Source of the DNA: Lycorma delicatula
Taxonomy: Eukaryota > Arthropoda > Insecta > Hemiptera > Fulgoridae
Direction of reading: 5' to 3'
Assembly (NCBI RefSeq): GCF_047948215.1
Contig: NC_134455.1
Coordinates: forward strand, 156,904,575-156,968,574
DNA: 64,000 nucleotides
The notes beneath the pieces are model-generated. The model was given only the letters and a program-made list of their open reading frames with translations, was not told the origin of the DNA and ran no database searches. Position numbers and translations under genes: made by a program. Shown in pieces: positions 1 to 11,650 of this stretch (the first letter of the stretch is position 1; every line of letters starts with the position of its first letter).

Positions 1-3000
1 TTTTAGTTTTTCGGTTCTTGGTTTAAAAGTTGCTTAAGAGGTTATTGTTAAACAAACAGACTAAAGAATACTAAAAATGGACAATGTTGTATTTATTCAT
101 CCGATAGATTTTGGGTTCTATCGCGGCCGATAGATAACTAGTTAAGTTCATAAAATGTAAAAATGAAAAATAATTTTGTATTATATATGTAATTAAATTT
201 ACTTTAATGTTTCTATACTTCATCAAATTAACTTTTTCTTTTATCGAAGTTTTAGTACCATAAAACATTATTCTTTATACAAAGTAAGTTTACTTTTTCA
301 AGACTTAAAAGTATAAAAAAAACTACAAGGCTATAAAAATAAAATTATTTAAAATTTTCTTTAGTGAATGAAGAGAAATGATACTAATAACGTTGTAAAG
401 GATATTATTTTATACATAAAAAAAAAAAATAAATAAAACTTTTCAAAGAAATATTAAATAATTTTAAATTAAATTTAAACAAGAATTTTTAAATAATTTA
501 AAAAAAGATTAAAGAATATTTATTAAATAATTTTTAATGTGATTTTAAAGAAAAACCTAAAACAAATTACAAGTATGCACTTTAATTAACACTAATTTAA
601 TTTTTATAACGTCTTTTGAAAAGAAGCAGGATGAAATAATCTTTTCTTTTTAATAAAGGTTAAACAGCATCTTGCATTTATAGTTTTTTATTCTATTTCC
701 ATAAAAATTACCTTTATTTTATGATTTTATTACCATAATATTCTACCTAATTAATAAAATTAAAATTCTAAGAAACTTCTAGAAAATAGTTAAATGAAAA
801 TCGAATTAATTTCTAGTATAGAAAATAATATTATAATGCTGAGATGAAACAAAACTTAAACTTCTTGTGTAATACTCAGAAAAAAACTGACAGTACTGAA
901 GCATGTTTTTGAATTGATGCAATGTTCTATGATTAAAGGAAATAAGAAAAAAATTACCTACTAAAAATAATAAAATCGATCTAAAAATATTTATAAAATA
1001 ATTTAGTGAATAAATATTCAAAATAAATTTGAATAAATATTATTTATTTGTAATAAATAATATTTATATATTATTTATTACAAATAAATATTTATTACAA
1101 AGTAACTAAATTATACAAAAAAACTATTACTATTTTGAATTTTTTTTTAAAGATATTAAATAACTCAAGAAAATTAAGTAAAAAAGAGAATATTTTTTTT
1201 TAAGTACAGAATACAAACACTATTTTTGAGTACAAAGAAAATTATAATTTGTTCCACCTTTATACACACTACCCACTACACTCTGTTATGGGCTGCAATG
1301 CATGTAAAGCATCTGAAGTAAAGATAATACTAATTCGAATTGCTTTCTTTGAATGCAATGATAGTCTATGTACCGTAATTCCTGTGGTAATAAAGGGAAG
1401 GTATTACTTGTAGAACTGGATTTTATCGACACATAAACAGGCTCAGCGTACCAGTACGTAAAAATATATCCCTAATTCTAATTTTTGTTGCCTTCTTTCT
1501 AATCTGACTTACTGAAAAAGGCAACTGTAATCTCACATCAATCCAATCTTTTCGTAATGAGCGTAGTATGTGATGCTACTAATCTTGAAAAAGGGTATGT
1601 CATTTTCGCAAGCGACTTGTATTTCATGTTAGATGTGCGTACGTTACTTAATAGACAATCAAAAATATTTTAGGATACGTGACATCGAAAATAAATAACT
1701 TAATAGAAAATAGTTTTACTATTCTTAACAATAAAAATATTAGGGTAAGAGAATTAAAGTGGTTTTTAATTTTCTTTTTCACGTAGCACAACATATTAGC
1801 TAGCCAAAACCACCAAAATACAGCTGAAATTCAGATCTACCTTAACTTTTTTATTGCGGTATTTAGTATATAACGTAATGTACATTATTATACTCAGAGA
1901 AGCAAATATAATAGTGACAAATGTTTTTTGAGTGCTTTACGAGGAACAAATGAGTGAAAAAGAGTGAAAAATGTTTAAAACAACGAAAGATATCTTATAC
2001 TTCGCAGGTAAAATGTGATATAATAGTGTATTATACTAGCTGACTCGGTCTTTCTGTAAATGTGTGATGTGTGGTTAAAATTTGAGGGGTATAGGTAACA
2101 GTAGTTGTATTTGCTCTGCAGGGCCTCATTATACAACGATATCTATCATACGGCCAGATTCTGCGGTGATGAACTGAGTGATCGTGTGACTTTTTGACCA
2201 AATATCATTTCCACTTAGGAGGGATAGGTATGCTGGGCTGGAACTATATTGATTAAGGAAACCGATAACCAATTCACTCTTTACTTTCCCTAAGAAATAG
2301 CTAGTTTTTCTGGTAAATGGTTTTGCTATTTCTGTTTCGGTTTTGAGAGCGACCTTGTGTTTCGTGTCGGATTACCTACCAACCTTTTGGTTTCCGTACG
2401 GATTACATATGTGTATGTGTGTAAAGAGAGTAGAACAAGAAAATGTATTTAGATAACTGGAAAGTAAATAGAAATATATTTGAAGAAGATTCAGTTTAAG
2501 TCCTTTGAACAGTAATTCTAAGAAATAATTTAGAAACGTTGGCAAAAAGAAAAGATAAAATGAAAAATTGAAGTATTTGAAAATCTGACATAAAATGAAA
2601 AACGTGGAATGGATAATCAAAATATCGAAAAGATATATTGTCTAAGAAAAAAATTTCGATGATCATTCAAATAGAAATGACGTTTGAATTAGTATTGGCT
2701 TGGAAGAACATTACAGGAACAAATAAAGAAGAGGAAAAAAGAACTAAACGGTAGCGTATCTTAAAATACAAGGAGAATAAAAAGCAATGAACGTAAAAGA
2801 ATGGAAGCGATGGGATGGACGGGCCGCGGTCCTGTCTTAGGACAGAAAATAGAAGAGAATGAATTTGTTAACACCAAACAACACTTGGGTTATTTAAAAA
2901 TACAATAATAAAGACTGGCTAATACTGCTAATCTATGAATCCTATGTAAACGTATAAAAGAAAGAGCTTGCTAAAAATATTGTTAAAAAGAAAGAGGGTA

Positions 3001-4263
3001 ATGGAAGAAAAAGCAGGTATTTCCTTCGTTCGCTCAGTCACAATATTATGTATCTCGGAGTATAACTAAAGTGCTCTAGTAACTTCTAAACACATGTGGA
3101 ACTTGGTATCTAATTTTTGTCGTGAATATTTAGAGTTTCATATAATTACGAACGCATTGTAGTTTACTGTATAAATTAATGTAACTGTGCATTAGTACAA
3201 ATGCACAATGAAATCAATTCTCTGAAATAATTATTTTGTTAAATAGCAATTGTTCTGGAATTGTTCATGCTGAAAGATAGTTCAAGAGTTGTATTGCTTA
3301 GGGATTAAATTACTTATCTACATTGCAGTACTAACCTTCAATACCTTCCATCCCATTCTGCTATAACAGTATTAAGTGCGATAGTGTACGGAAATACCCT
3401 TTTGTGGAAGATTATACGATTAAAAATAAGAAAAAAATAATTTTGAATAAAGTCTTTGAAAGGTCGAATAAAATTACCACTATTGTATGAGTTTATTTAA
3501 ATTTTGGTTTCTGTTAATTTAATTGTTTGCAGTCAATATTTTAATAAATACAAAAAAAATACTTATGAAGAATATACGACCCAGCGTAATTGCTTCCAAC
3601 AAACAAAATTTATGAAATTAAACGAATGAATGAATTGATTAATTAACGATAAACATACATTTATATTTTAATAAGTAAAGATAAAGTGAATGATTATGTT
3701 AATTACAAACTGAAGAGTTATGAAAATAATTGTATATGAAGGCTGAATGACAGTACTTTTAATAGAAACATAAAAAAAAAAAAGAGTTATTCATTGTATC
3801 TGATCGAAAGTCAAAGAAGTAGATTCTCACTAACTTGGTCCAGTCTTCTCTGTTGTCTAATATAGCGAGCGGCATATTGCTCTGCACTTAGGCTGACGGC
3901 TCGCTTACCGCGCTGTTAACTATGCTGATTAACTCTGACAATGTACTACATTCTATGTAAGTATACGGAGCTATACGAGATGTTTTCGTAAAGGAATGAC
4001 TTTGTAACTGTTTCACCCTTCTTATCGGTCTATATCTCTCACACACAATGTGCACAGCTATACGCCGCCCGCTATAGAATGCGCACTAAGATTTAGGATG
4101 ATTTCCAATTGGTTTTGGTATTTAATACCGGAAAAGTCTTTTTTTTTTTATAGTTTTTACATTGAAGATTATGTAGTGTAAAATTTTTTATTTTCAGTAG
4201 GTTCTTAATCTTTCTCAAGGCTTTTGACTGAAACCGTAAAATAATTTGACTTATTTGACGTTC
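1..4263. other. AT-rich intergenic DNA, no gene seen
   Basis: This stretch is dominated by A/T runs and short homopolymers. All open frames are short, AT-driven and lack any domain signature. Slightly more GC-balanced patches at about 1250-1650, 2030-2420 and 3830-4080 show no recognisable coding motif, tRNA or repeat boundary. The only discrete structure is the long hairpin at 1041-1090, listed separately. Confidence 0.7.
1041..1090. repeat. Long perfect inverted repeat (23-bp arms, 4-nt loop)
   Basis: Positions 1041-1063 are the exact reverse complement of 1068-1090, leaving a 4-nt loop. With a one-base offset the symmetry continues some bases further out. The arms are almost entirely A/T, so part of this may reflect composition, but 23 consecutive matches is long even for AT-rich DNA. 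It could be a cruciform-forming palindrome or the remnant of an inverted duplication. No flanking transposon ends were found. Confidence 0.8.
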
Positions 4264-4491
4264 TTAAAAGTTAGTGATGTATAAATCCGTACAAGTCTCG
4301 TTAACATTGCTCAATACAATCGCAGCTTGTACACTTTTGATAATTGTGATCTTTTGTCCATTAGCCAAGCCAAACCGGATTTTCAGATCACACAGCACGC
4401 GTAAACCGGTGATCCAAATTTCCAAGTACTTTACATCATCATAATAAGAAATTAGGCTGTCTTTTAATGTGTTTGAGATGTTTTCTTTCAT
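4264..4491 (-). pseudogene. Possible HARBI1/PIF-like transposase C-terminal remnant
   Basis: A 75-codon open frame includes the stretch LKIRFGLANGQKITIIKSVQ followed by AAIVLSN. This resembles the end of PIF/Harbinger (HARBI1-type) nucleases, where an aromatic-rich LK-RF segment is followed by a hydrophobic AxxVLHN motif; here the H of that motif reads S. The conserved catalytic D, D and E residues are not visible in the neighbouring DNA, and the frame just upstream (4706-4903) shows no family match. If real, it is a short broken fragment. The similarity was judged by eye and could be chance. Confidence 0.3.
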
Positions 4492-6127
4492 AAAGGAAAC
4501 TCAATACAATTCGAATGTTGTCATTAAATTTTTTTCCATTTTTTTACCATCTTGAATTTTATTGAGATCGTTTTGAAATTCTGGAGGTAGACTTATGTGT
4601 CACAAAAATAACTACGTGATCGGTAACAATTACGACGATAATGTAACTTTCTGGAAGAAAGTTTTTTTTTTTTAGTATACTTTTTGGGCTTCATTTAATA
4701 AATGATTATTGGATACAGTTAAAAAAAAAAATTGTATCAAAGCAGTCGTGTAAATGCGTATAATAAAGTGAAATGTAGAGCCGAACTTCATCTTGGTTTA
4801 TGATGCCCAAAAAATATGAAATGCTGTCTGCATATTTTGGTGTGGCACATGTTATAGATTCACTTTTTCTTACATTCATCTTTAACTTTATATTTGAAAT
4901 CAACTAGCTAACCTTAACTTAGTAATTATTTTAATTCGTTCCAATAAAAATGTTATTAAGTTCAAGCAGGATACACTTATGATCAATAAATGTTTTTTTC
5001 CCGATTTTGTATTTACTTTGTACGAAAGTTATTATTCAACTTCCAAAATTTTACGAATATATTCTATAATTATAAAAATTTATGTTACGATTAGAATCAG
5101 AAGACAAATTAAAAATTTATTCAACATTGAAATTAATTAAGAGTTATGTACTGTTAAATTTTAATATAAAAATTTTATTTTCTGTTTTTTGCTTCTGTTA
5201 GTCTATTTTCACTGTGATAATAATAAAAAAAAATCTATTCATTAACTTCAACAGAATCTTTTGTTGCAGTAAAATTAATAATTTTCAATAGTTTTAAAAA
5301 CTATTCTTGGTTTATAGCTTTATTCCTCCTGTGAATCGTAGGAGTCTTCAGAAATCTCATAAAAAAAAAGAAGAGTTAGTTGGACTTACGTCATGATATT
5401 CTGGGTACAAGCCACTTAATTTTAAGACTGAATGAAAAATTAGGAAGTGGGAAATTATATAGATCGATGGCGATCCGAGGGAATCAGATAAATTTTTCCA
5501 TTGGTATATTTTTTAGTTGATATTACAGACTATAACTAAATTTATTGTTAGAACTTAGAAATATAAGTCGACTTAAAAAAGAGCAAGATAATTCGTTAAA
5601 AACTGCAAAAAAAACTAGGCTAAATCTTATCCTAAGGTAATAACGTTAAAATATCCCATTTACATCAATCACGTTGGTTATATATTTTTAACTTAGTAGA
5701 TTAAGATTTAAATATTAAAGCATTTAGCGTTTAGTTCTTAAATAATTTTATTTAGTTAGAATAAAAGCCTCAATATTTCTAATAAATAAATGACTTGAAA
5801 GCTAATTATAGCTTCACGCTTAAACCACAGTTTCTAATATTAAAGATGTGGTATGCTAACACGATTCTATTAGCTTGAAGTTTACTCTGCTATGATGGAA
5901 AATTTTTAATAAAATTTCAAGTTTACATTCCCATATTTTAAATTAAAAAGTACAGTTAAATTGCAGCAGTTGGAAAATTCATAAAATATAACAACTTATA
6001 CTAATTGCAAATTTTGCTGTTTCAAACACATGTTATTCTTCTAAGGAGGAGTGCCTCATCTGAATGACTGCGATATTACGTGGGAAGAGGAAGTAATTAA
6101 TTATAAATGTCACACTTCTTTTATATT
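4492..6127. other. AT-rich intergenic DNA, no gene seen
   Basis: Only short AT-rich frames occur here. One minus-strand frame (4706-4903) is open for 65 codons but shows no recognisable domain. No SINE boxes, LINE motifs or tandem repeats were found. Confidence 0.6.
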
Positions 6128-6399
6128 AATTCTATCAAAAAAGTAAATATCAATATTTAAAAGTTTAATTACTCATTCTTATATAGTGGAAAAATACATG
6201 TAAAGAGTTACCTATTTCTTTTTTGGTGGTGGAGGATGAATTATGATGAAATTTTATTGTAATATTATTAAAAGTTTTAATAAAACAAAAAAAGTTAAAA
6301 AAAATTAAAATAATCGATATTTTATACTTTAATCCGCTCCTCAACCCTGAATACTGTCTAAAATGTATATATATTTTTTGGATCATTTGCACTACTACT
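6128..6399 (+). repeat. Dispersed repeat family B, left half (split by LINE insertion)
   Basis: This segment matches part of the repeat at 53435-54310. Shared landmarks include TTATATAGTG near the start, the block around ATTATGATGAAATTTTATTG, and TTTTGGATCATTTG followed by CACTACTACT. The match stops abruptly at 6399 and resumes at 10188, so the copy was cut by the R1-clade element between those points. The repeat has no obvious coding capacity. Confidence 0.75.
6388..6399. repeat. Target-site duplication, left copy
   Basis: TGCACTACTACT occurs here and again at 10188-10199, at the two points where family B sequence stops and resumes. That is the pattern expected of a target-site duplication made by target-primed reverse transcription. 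Confidence 0.85.
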
Positions 6400-6758
6400 G
6401 GCTTTTTTTACAGAGGTGGGGGAATACCATTTACGTACTAAGTGTTAGGTTCGGTAACAGGTTCTGCGAGATGTTATTAAGTAGCCGCGCCCTACTGACT
6501 AAACCTCCAACCCTGGCTGCCTTGGCCTTCCTCTTCGTGGTACCGCTGCTGTAGCATTTCGTCTGAAAGGTCGGCTGTTCGCCATTAGGCACAGGGGCGG
6601 TTTTTGGTTTGCTTGCCATTTCTCCCGCCACCACCCCATTCGGTCGCCCTAAAGCATAATACCGAATGCCTCTGCCACAAACAGTAATTGAACCTCGAAC
6701 AGTCTAGGGACCAGTATCCTAACATAACTCTTAGAGCTTACCTAACAGCGTGAGCTGA
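6400..6758 (-). other. 3' UTR of the R1-clade element
   Basis: This lies downstream of the ORF2 stop (6759-6761, complement). Its proximal part (about 6600-6758) is closely related to segments at 55965-56130 and 57531-57690, which identifies three members of one element family. The terminal ~200 bp is absent from the other two copies. The strand ends in a short A-run just before the target duplication. Confidence 0.75.
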
Positions 6759-8199
6759 CTAAGCGCGGTGCCTAAACGTCAGGAGTTCATTTGACTGGAC
6801 CTCCCCGCAGACGCACAGCTCATCAGCTGCCGGGCGGAACGGAAACAGATATTGGATTAAGTTAGCGTGGTTGGTGAGCAGCCGGACAACTGTTGCCCTT
6901 AAAAACGAGCTCGAGGTATACTATCCCCCAAAATCCTGTATAAACTTATACAAGAATCTTCTCTTAGTTGTGGTGTCCCATTCCAGCTGCTATACTTCCA
7001 TCGCGAGGCTCTCCAGCCTCTTCCGCAGGCAGGCGGAAGATGGGCAACTGAACGAAATTTAGATCATTAGTGGATTGTAATAACCGTTCCGCTCTGGTAC
7101 TGGTCCAGCTCGAAACTGCATTCCAAATACCTCGGCCTCTCGGCCTCTTCGCAATCTCCATATGACTGCCCGAAATTCCACCACTAAATCGATTGGGAGA
7201 GCCTTTCCCAATACGGTAGTAGTCTCGTAGGAGGTTGTTTTAAAAACACCACTGTATACAATTAAGGCTCTGCGGTGGGCACTCCTTAAATTTTGAAGAA
7301 GTGCTCTACTCATATCCAACCTATGCGCTCAAACGGGCGCCGCGTAAGAGGTCATGCTTTCTAAGACACCTTGGTACACTATGTACATTTGACTCGCGCA
7401 CCAGCTCCTCAGATCACCAATCAGGCGGTGGGTCCATCTACCCTTTCCCCTCGCGTCCGACAGCATCGGCCTAACTCTCTTCAGTTTTTCCATAATGGAA
7501 TTAGATATTCTCCTTTTTTATGCAGGTGGAAACGCCCCTTGCTCCCTCAGCTTCTTCCAGTAAATGATTACCAGGTCTAGAGGCAGCAACCTTGCCATAA
7601 CCTCCACCGCCTCACGGGAAACAGTTCGATATGCAGCCGTGATGCGGAGACAGGTCCTCCTGTGCAGTGACTCGAAGTTATCCCTTATATAGCATATATT
7701 GTAACCCTATCTCTGATTTCGGCGCCGTAAAGAAGTATGAAATGAACCACACCAGACCGGAGCCTCCTCCACTGCTGCCTGGGTCCCCCGCAGTTTGGCA
7801 GTAAACTGGCGATCAGCAGCATGACTTTTTCCGCCTCCTCATAGGACTCTAAAGCATGCGCTCCGAAACGCAATCCGGCGTTTACCCAAATTCCTAGATA
7901 CCTTATCGCTACCCTCGACTCTATCCTCCGGTTCTCGAGTATCAACTTCAGTGTTAGCCTTTTTATCCTGTTTGTGCTTACAACAACCTCTGTCTTTTCC
8001 GGTGACATTGATAAACCAACTCCAGCCATCCAGATACCATAGATACCATCAAGATATGTCCGCTGTACAACTCTCCTAGCCCTACGGCACTCCCTTCGTT
8101 TCTGTGCAATTTCATTTGTCCATCAATACATAGGTGGCCGGCCCTATCAGCAAAACCTGCGAGGAAGAAGAGTAGTACATGCTCTTTCCAAACAGTCAA
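6759..8199 (-). pseudogene. R1-clade ORF2, 3' part: RT end, thumb and C-terminal domain
   Basis: The piece starts at a damaged active-site region (AGFADR in place of the usual FADD). It continues through the thumb, with LSMSPEKTEVVV and IRYLGIWVNAGLRFG, then PVWAHRLDMSR and ETTTVLGKALPIDLVV. It ends with a cysteine motif (ELCVCGE) that matches the C-terminal nucleic-acid-binding region of R1-clade ORF2, and the stop is at 6759-6761. At least two frame changes are needed to read it through. The catalytic second aspartate is lost and all RT motifs upstream of it are deleted, so no polymerase activity is possible. The identification is firm from the order and spacing of the motifs. Confidence 0.85.
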
Positions 8200-8921
8200 C
8201 TAACCATGTAGCCCCCTCCCTATTCCATAATGGCCATACGAATGTCTCGAAAATCAACTACCTTTAAAAATTTCCCCGGGTCCATTCCTCTAGTGCTCCA
8301 GCCGCGGAGCGTCGGTCTCCTGGTCCCCCGAAGCCTATCATCTGTGATACTCATAAGAATAGCCTGGTTATCGCTCCCAGTGTAGTCGTCACTCACCCGC
8401 CAATCACGAATCTGGGCCACTAAAGCCAATGTGGCAAAGGTAACGTCAATGATAGACCCGGTGATCCCCTACTGAACGTTAGATCGGCCCCCGTATTGAG
8501 GCAGCTTAAATCCAAAAGCGAGGCTGTCTCGGCTTACTATTTGCCTTGCACGTCGGTCCTGGGTGACCCCCATTGAAATACCCGGTTATTAATTCCGGCC
8601 GATGAGTTGCAATATCTCTAGTGAACGTATCTCCCTGTATCTCTCCACACTTATATTAGGCGATAAATAACAACTAAAAAATATATACCTCTGACTATCA
8701 CCCTGACAAATCCAAATTCCCTCAGTATGTTCCGCAGAGGTAGGGGTATATACGGCCAAATGGCCGCGCCTCCATCCTCTGAGATCACCTACTCCGGTTA
8801 GGAGTAGGGAGCATTGGGCTCGGAGCGCTCGCATAACACATATCCCATCTCCATAACCACATCGAACCATCAGGTCTTGCGCCAACGCAGCATGATTTAA
8901 ATTTATCTGCAGGACTTTCAT
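8200..8921 (-). pseudogene. R1-clade ORF2, 5' part: endonuclease remnant
   Basis: The ATG at 8921 (complement) gives MKVLQINLNHAALAQDLM, the N-terminus of an apurinic-type (EEP family) LINE endonuclease, which nicks target DNA to prime reverse transcription. A later segment, VSDDYTGSDNQAIL, corresponds to the C-terminal SDH active-site motif, with H replaced by N. The first open frame ends after about 110 codons (8589) and the second begins near 8429, so the middle of the domain is frameshifted. The piece ends abruptly at about 8215, where the RT core is deleted. Confidence 0.82.
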
Positions 8922-9051
8922 TGTGTAGCTGAGTCAACCCGGTCCTCACCCGGTTCATTCCGCTCTTCTCCTTGTAAACACTTTCGAAAATTGCGGAACT
9001 ACTTGTACGGTGCCCATCTGCTTTACGCGTCAGACATCTCGATGTTTTCCT

Positions 9052-9815
9052 TCATTCCGCCGCCCGATGGTCCTCCTCTCCAGAACTGAAAAATGAATTA
9101 GCCTTGTTCTCTCCTTTGCAGTTCTTCGCTGTGTGTCTTATTTCGAAACACCTAAAAGATTTCAAGGATATGTCGATGACATCGATCTTGCACGAGAAAA
9201 GACCGATCCTCACCCTTCCTGTCTGCGGAATAAAAAAGGCTATGGCTGCTGGTAAGCAACATGTCGCTATCCTGGTTACGCCATAACCCGCCCTTGTTAT
9301 ATCTGTAAATTTTCCGGGAGGGCTTGCCCAAGACCTCGCTGAGTCTATGGATTTTATCATCTGTCTTTATCATTTGTTTAAAAAGTGCGGCAGCACCTCT
9401 GTCCTCCTTGACTTTAATTTCCACACTCTCCCCTGCCTTACGGATGGAGAGTATCTCTGCTGACATAAGTATCTTTACCTCCGTTTTAATAGACTTTAAT
9501 AAGTCTGCGTACGACGTTGAAAACTTTATAATAAAAGTTTCAGTTCTGTGTGTAACTTCTGCAGATTCCTCATTCTTCGATAGAGTAGGCAGTCTACCCA
9601 CGGGCGCAAATATATAGTATCTGCGCCCAATCGTTCTGCTCTCGCACTCCAATATCATCCGTGCGTATGTAGCAGTGGACTGCCCATAGATCTCCACCTG
9701 TCGCGTATTCAGGCTTCCACTGCTATTTGCTCTCATTTTAGTGCAAATATCGACCAACGCTGGGCAAGATTCACACCATTTCCCGCATCAACATAAGCCA
9801 CATGGAATCTACGTA
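9052..9815 (-). pseudogene. R1-clade ORF1 (gag-like) with zinc knuckle, frameshifted
   Basis: The central open frame (to about 9757) contains ETFIIKFSTSYADLLKSIKT and VEIKVKEDRGAAALFKQM, the conserved core of R1-clade ORF1 nucleic-acid-binding proteins. After a frameshift near 9290 the reading continues as RVRIGLFSCK and a zinc knuckle, RCFEIRHTAKNC. The first cysteine of the CCHC motif is missing, and only one knuckle is clear instead of the usual two or three. No strong ATG lies in frame with the core, since a stop precedes it near 9795, so the true N-terminus is probably in another frame. ORF1 proteins package the LINE RNA; this copy cannot make a full one. Confidence 0.78.
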
Positions 9816-10187
9816 TTCCTGATCAGTGCCTCATCTTCCGCCGTTTTGCTGATAATTTTCTAAGTCGTTGTTTACTCCAAGTACTACGTTACAGTCTTGT
9901 CGATGCACGTCAGTCTACTTAGAATATTTTCACGTAAGAAAACGAGGTTATGTTTAACCCATTTAACGTATGGCTTATGAGTAAAATTCAGTACTCCACT
10001 AAAATCGAAATAAAAAATTAGTCCGTTGTCCAAGTCACTGAAATTTTAAAGTCACGTCTATTATATATTCATCGTCACATTCCGTATGTCCAAATCAATT
10101 TCAGTCACTAAAAAACCAATCCAAACACAATAAATCGCAGAGCAGAAAATCAGACTACCTGCCGGCACGAAATCCAGAATTCGATTC
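9816..10187 (-). other. 5' leader of the R1-clade element
   Basis: This sequence lies between ORF1 and the right target duplication. It is part of the inserted unit because family B resumes exactly at 10188. A 5' end abutting a target duplication suggests this insertion was not 5'-truncated, so the leader may include the element's internal promoter; no individual promoter motif was identified. Confidence 0.6.
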
Positions 10188-10360
10188 TGCACTACTACTA
10201 TGTCTAGGAAGACATAAAAAAAATAGGTTAAAAATTTGGAATAAATAAAAAGATAAGCTTTTTTCGATTTTTAGGGAGGTATTTGATTTCGGAGCAAAAT
10301 TAAAAAAAAAAGAGAAGCATACACGCATGCACAATTTAACATGGGGTTATATATAACGTG
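10188..10360 (+). repeat. Family B repeat, right half, with target duplication
   Basis: This starts with the second copy of TGCACTACTACT and continues as family B: AGGAAGACATAAAAAAAA, the AATAAATAAAAAGATAAG region and ACGCATGCACAATTTA. These align with 53840-53970 of the fuller copy. The resemblance fades after about 10355. Confidence 0.7.
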
Positions 10361-11609
10361 TATATTTGAACTAGTCAACCGGAAAACATATCAATTTTCA
10401 TGACCTTTTTCTCTTCAATATCGTATTTTTTCCTTTTTAATGATACCTCAAACTTCTGAAAGTTATGTGATTTTGGGATCGAAATTTTAATTTAGATTTG
10501 ACATTATTCTCTTAATATTGATTGTTGTAGCAACTTTCTTGCTTTTCCGTAATCCTGAAGTCGCTTCATAATTTCGTAATTTTTCTTTATTTACAATTAT
10601 GTGGATGAACATTTTATTTTATTTTAAATTACATTAAATCATTACAATACAATCCTGTAGGCTACCTATCTTTGTACTTTGATAAACGATTACTACAGAA
10701 CAAATATGTTACTTTTAAATTCACAACACAGATCACACACTATAATACAGACGTATCACCTCATGATATTTCATCCACATATCACAATAGTTGCATCGAT
10801 TTCTATCTGAGCTATCTTAATCCTTTCGCCTGAATAACTTTCAGTTTATTCAGAGCATATTATTTACTTAAAATATGTTTTTATTTATATATTTTTAATT
10901 ACAGTTTTTAGGGTATAATATTTTTCAACGAACATTTCGATATTGAATTTAATACGTATGTATGTACATGAACGTGTGTGAGCACTTCTTATGTTAGATT
11001 TTGATTTTGATTTCGGATTACGCATCTTTGAAGGATTACAAAAATGTAAGAAAGACCTCGATTGGCTGTCGGGTTCATCACAAAATGGCTTCCAGAATTA
11101 ACATTTTATAATAGTCATTACGCAACGACGTTGCAAGCTATAACGTTAATTCAAACGCACTAATGTAAAGTTTATTAAAATACGTGAAATACATATACAT
11201 TTTTTAAATCAAGCATAAGAAATGGCGGAAAACTATCTTTTATTAAAATCGAAAAAACTTTAATAACTTAGCGTGTGTAAGACCCCAGTAGAGATTTATT
11301 AAAATCATAAAAAACTTATTTGCTGTACCTACAGATTTAAAAAAAAAATTAATTAAGTATTAGAAAAATTTGTAACTTATTAATTATAATAGAACTAAAA
11401 TACAGACAGCGTCATATAAGACTTTATGTCTCATTTATTGACATAATATTTGAGTACTGATTTGATCGGCCACAAATAATCGTTGCGTGATCTAAGGGAA
11501 CTTTTAAAGCAAAAAAAAAATTCCCTTAAAGACTTTTCTAATCTTAATATATAATAATAGCATATTGACATTATTAAAAAAATTATATTAAATATTATAT
11601 AGACTCGTT

Positions 11610-11650
<41 letters not shown>

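Larger units (their letters stand above)
6400..10187 (-). mobile_element. R1-clade non-LTR retrotransposon, internally deleted, full ends
   Basis: This 3.8-kb element reads on the minus strand as 5' leader, ORF1 with zinc knuckle, ORF2 endonuclease, RT thumb, C-terminal domain and 3' UTR ending in a short A-run at 6400. ORF2 opens with MKVLQINLNHAALAQDLM, a start typical of the R1/TRAS/SART/Waldo group, and the C-terminal cysteine motif is also of that clade. It lies between 12-bp target duplications. The RT fingers and palm are missing between the endonuclease (to about 8215) and the start of the FAD motif region (about 8175), so it is a deletion derivative. Frameshifts and stops interrupt both ORFs. 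Elements of this clade are usually 5-6 kb, so roughly 1.5-2 kb has been lost. Confidence 0.88.
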
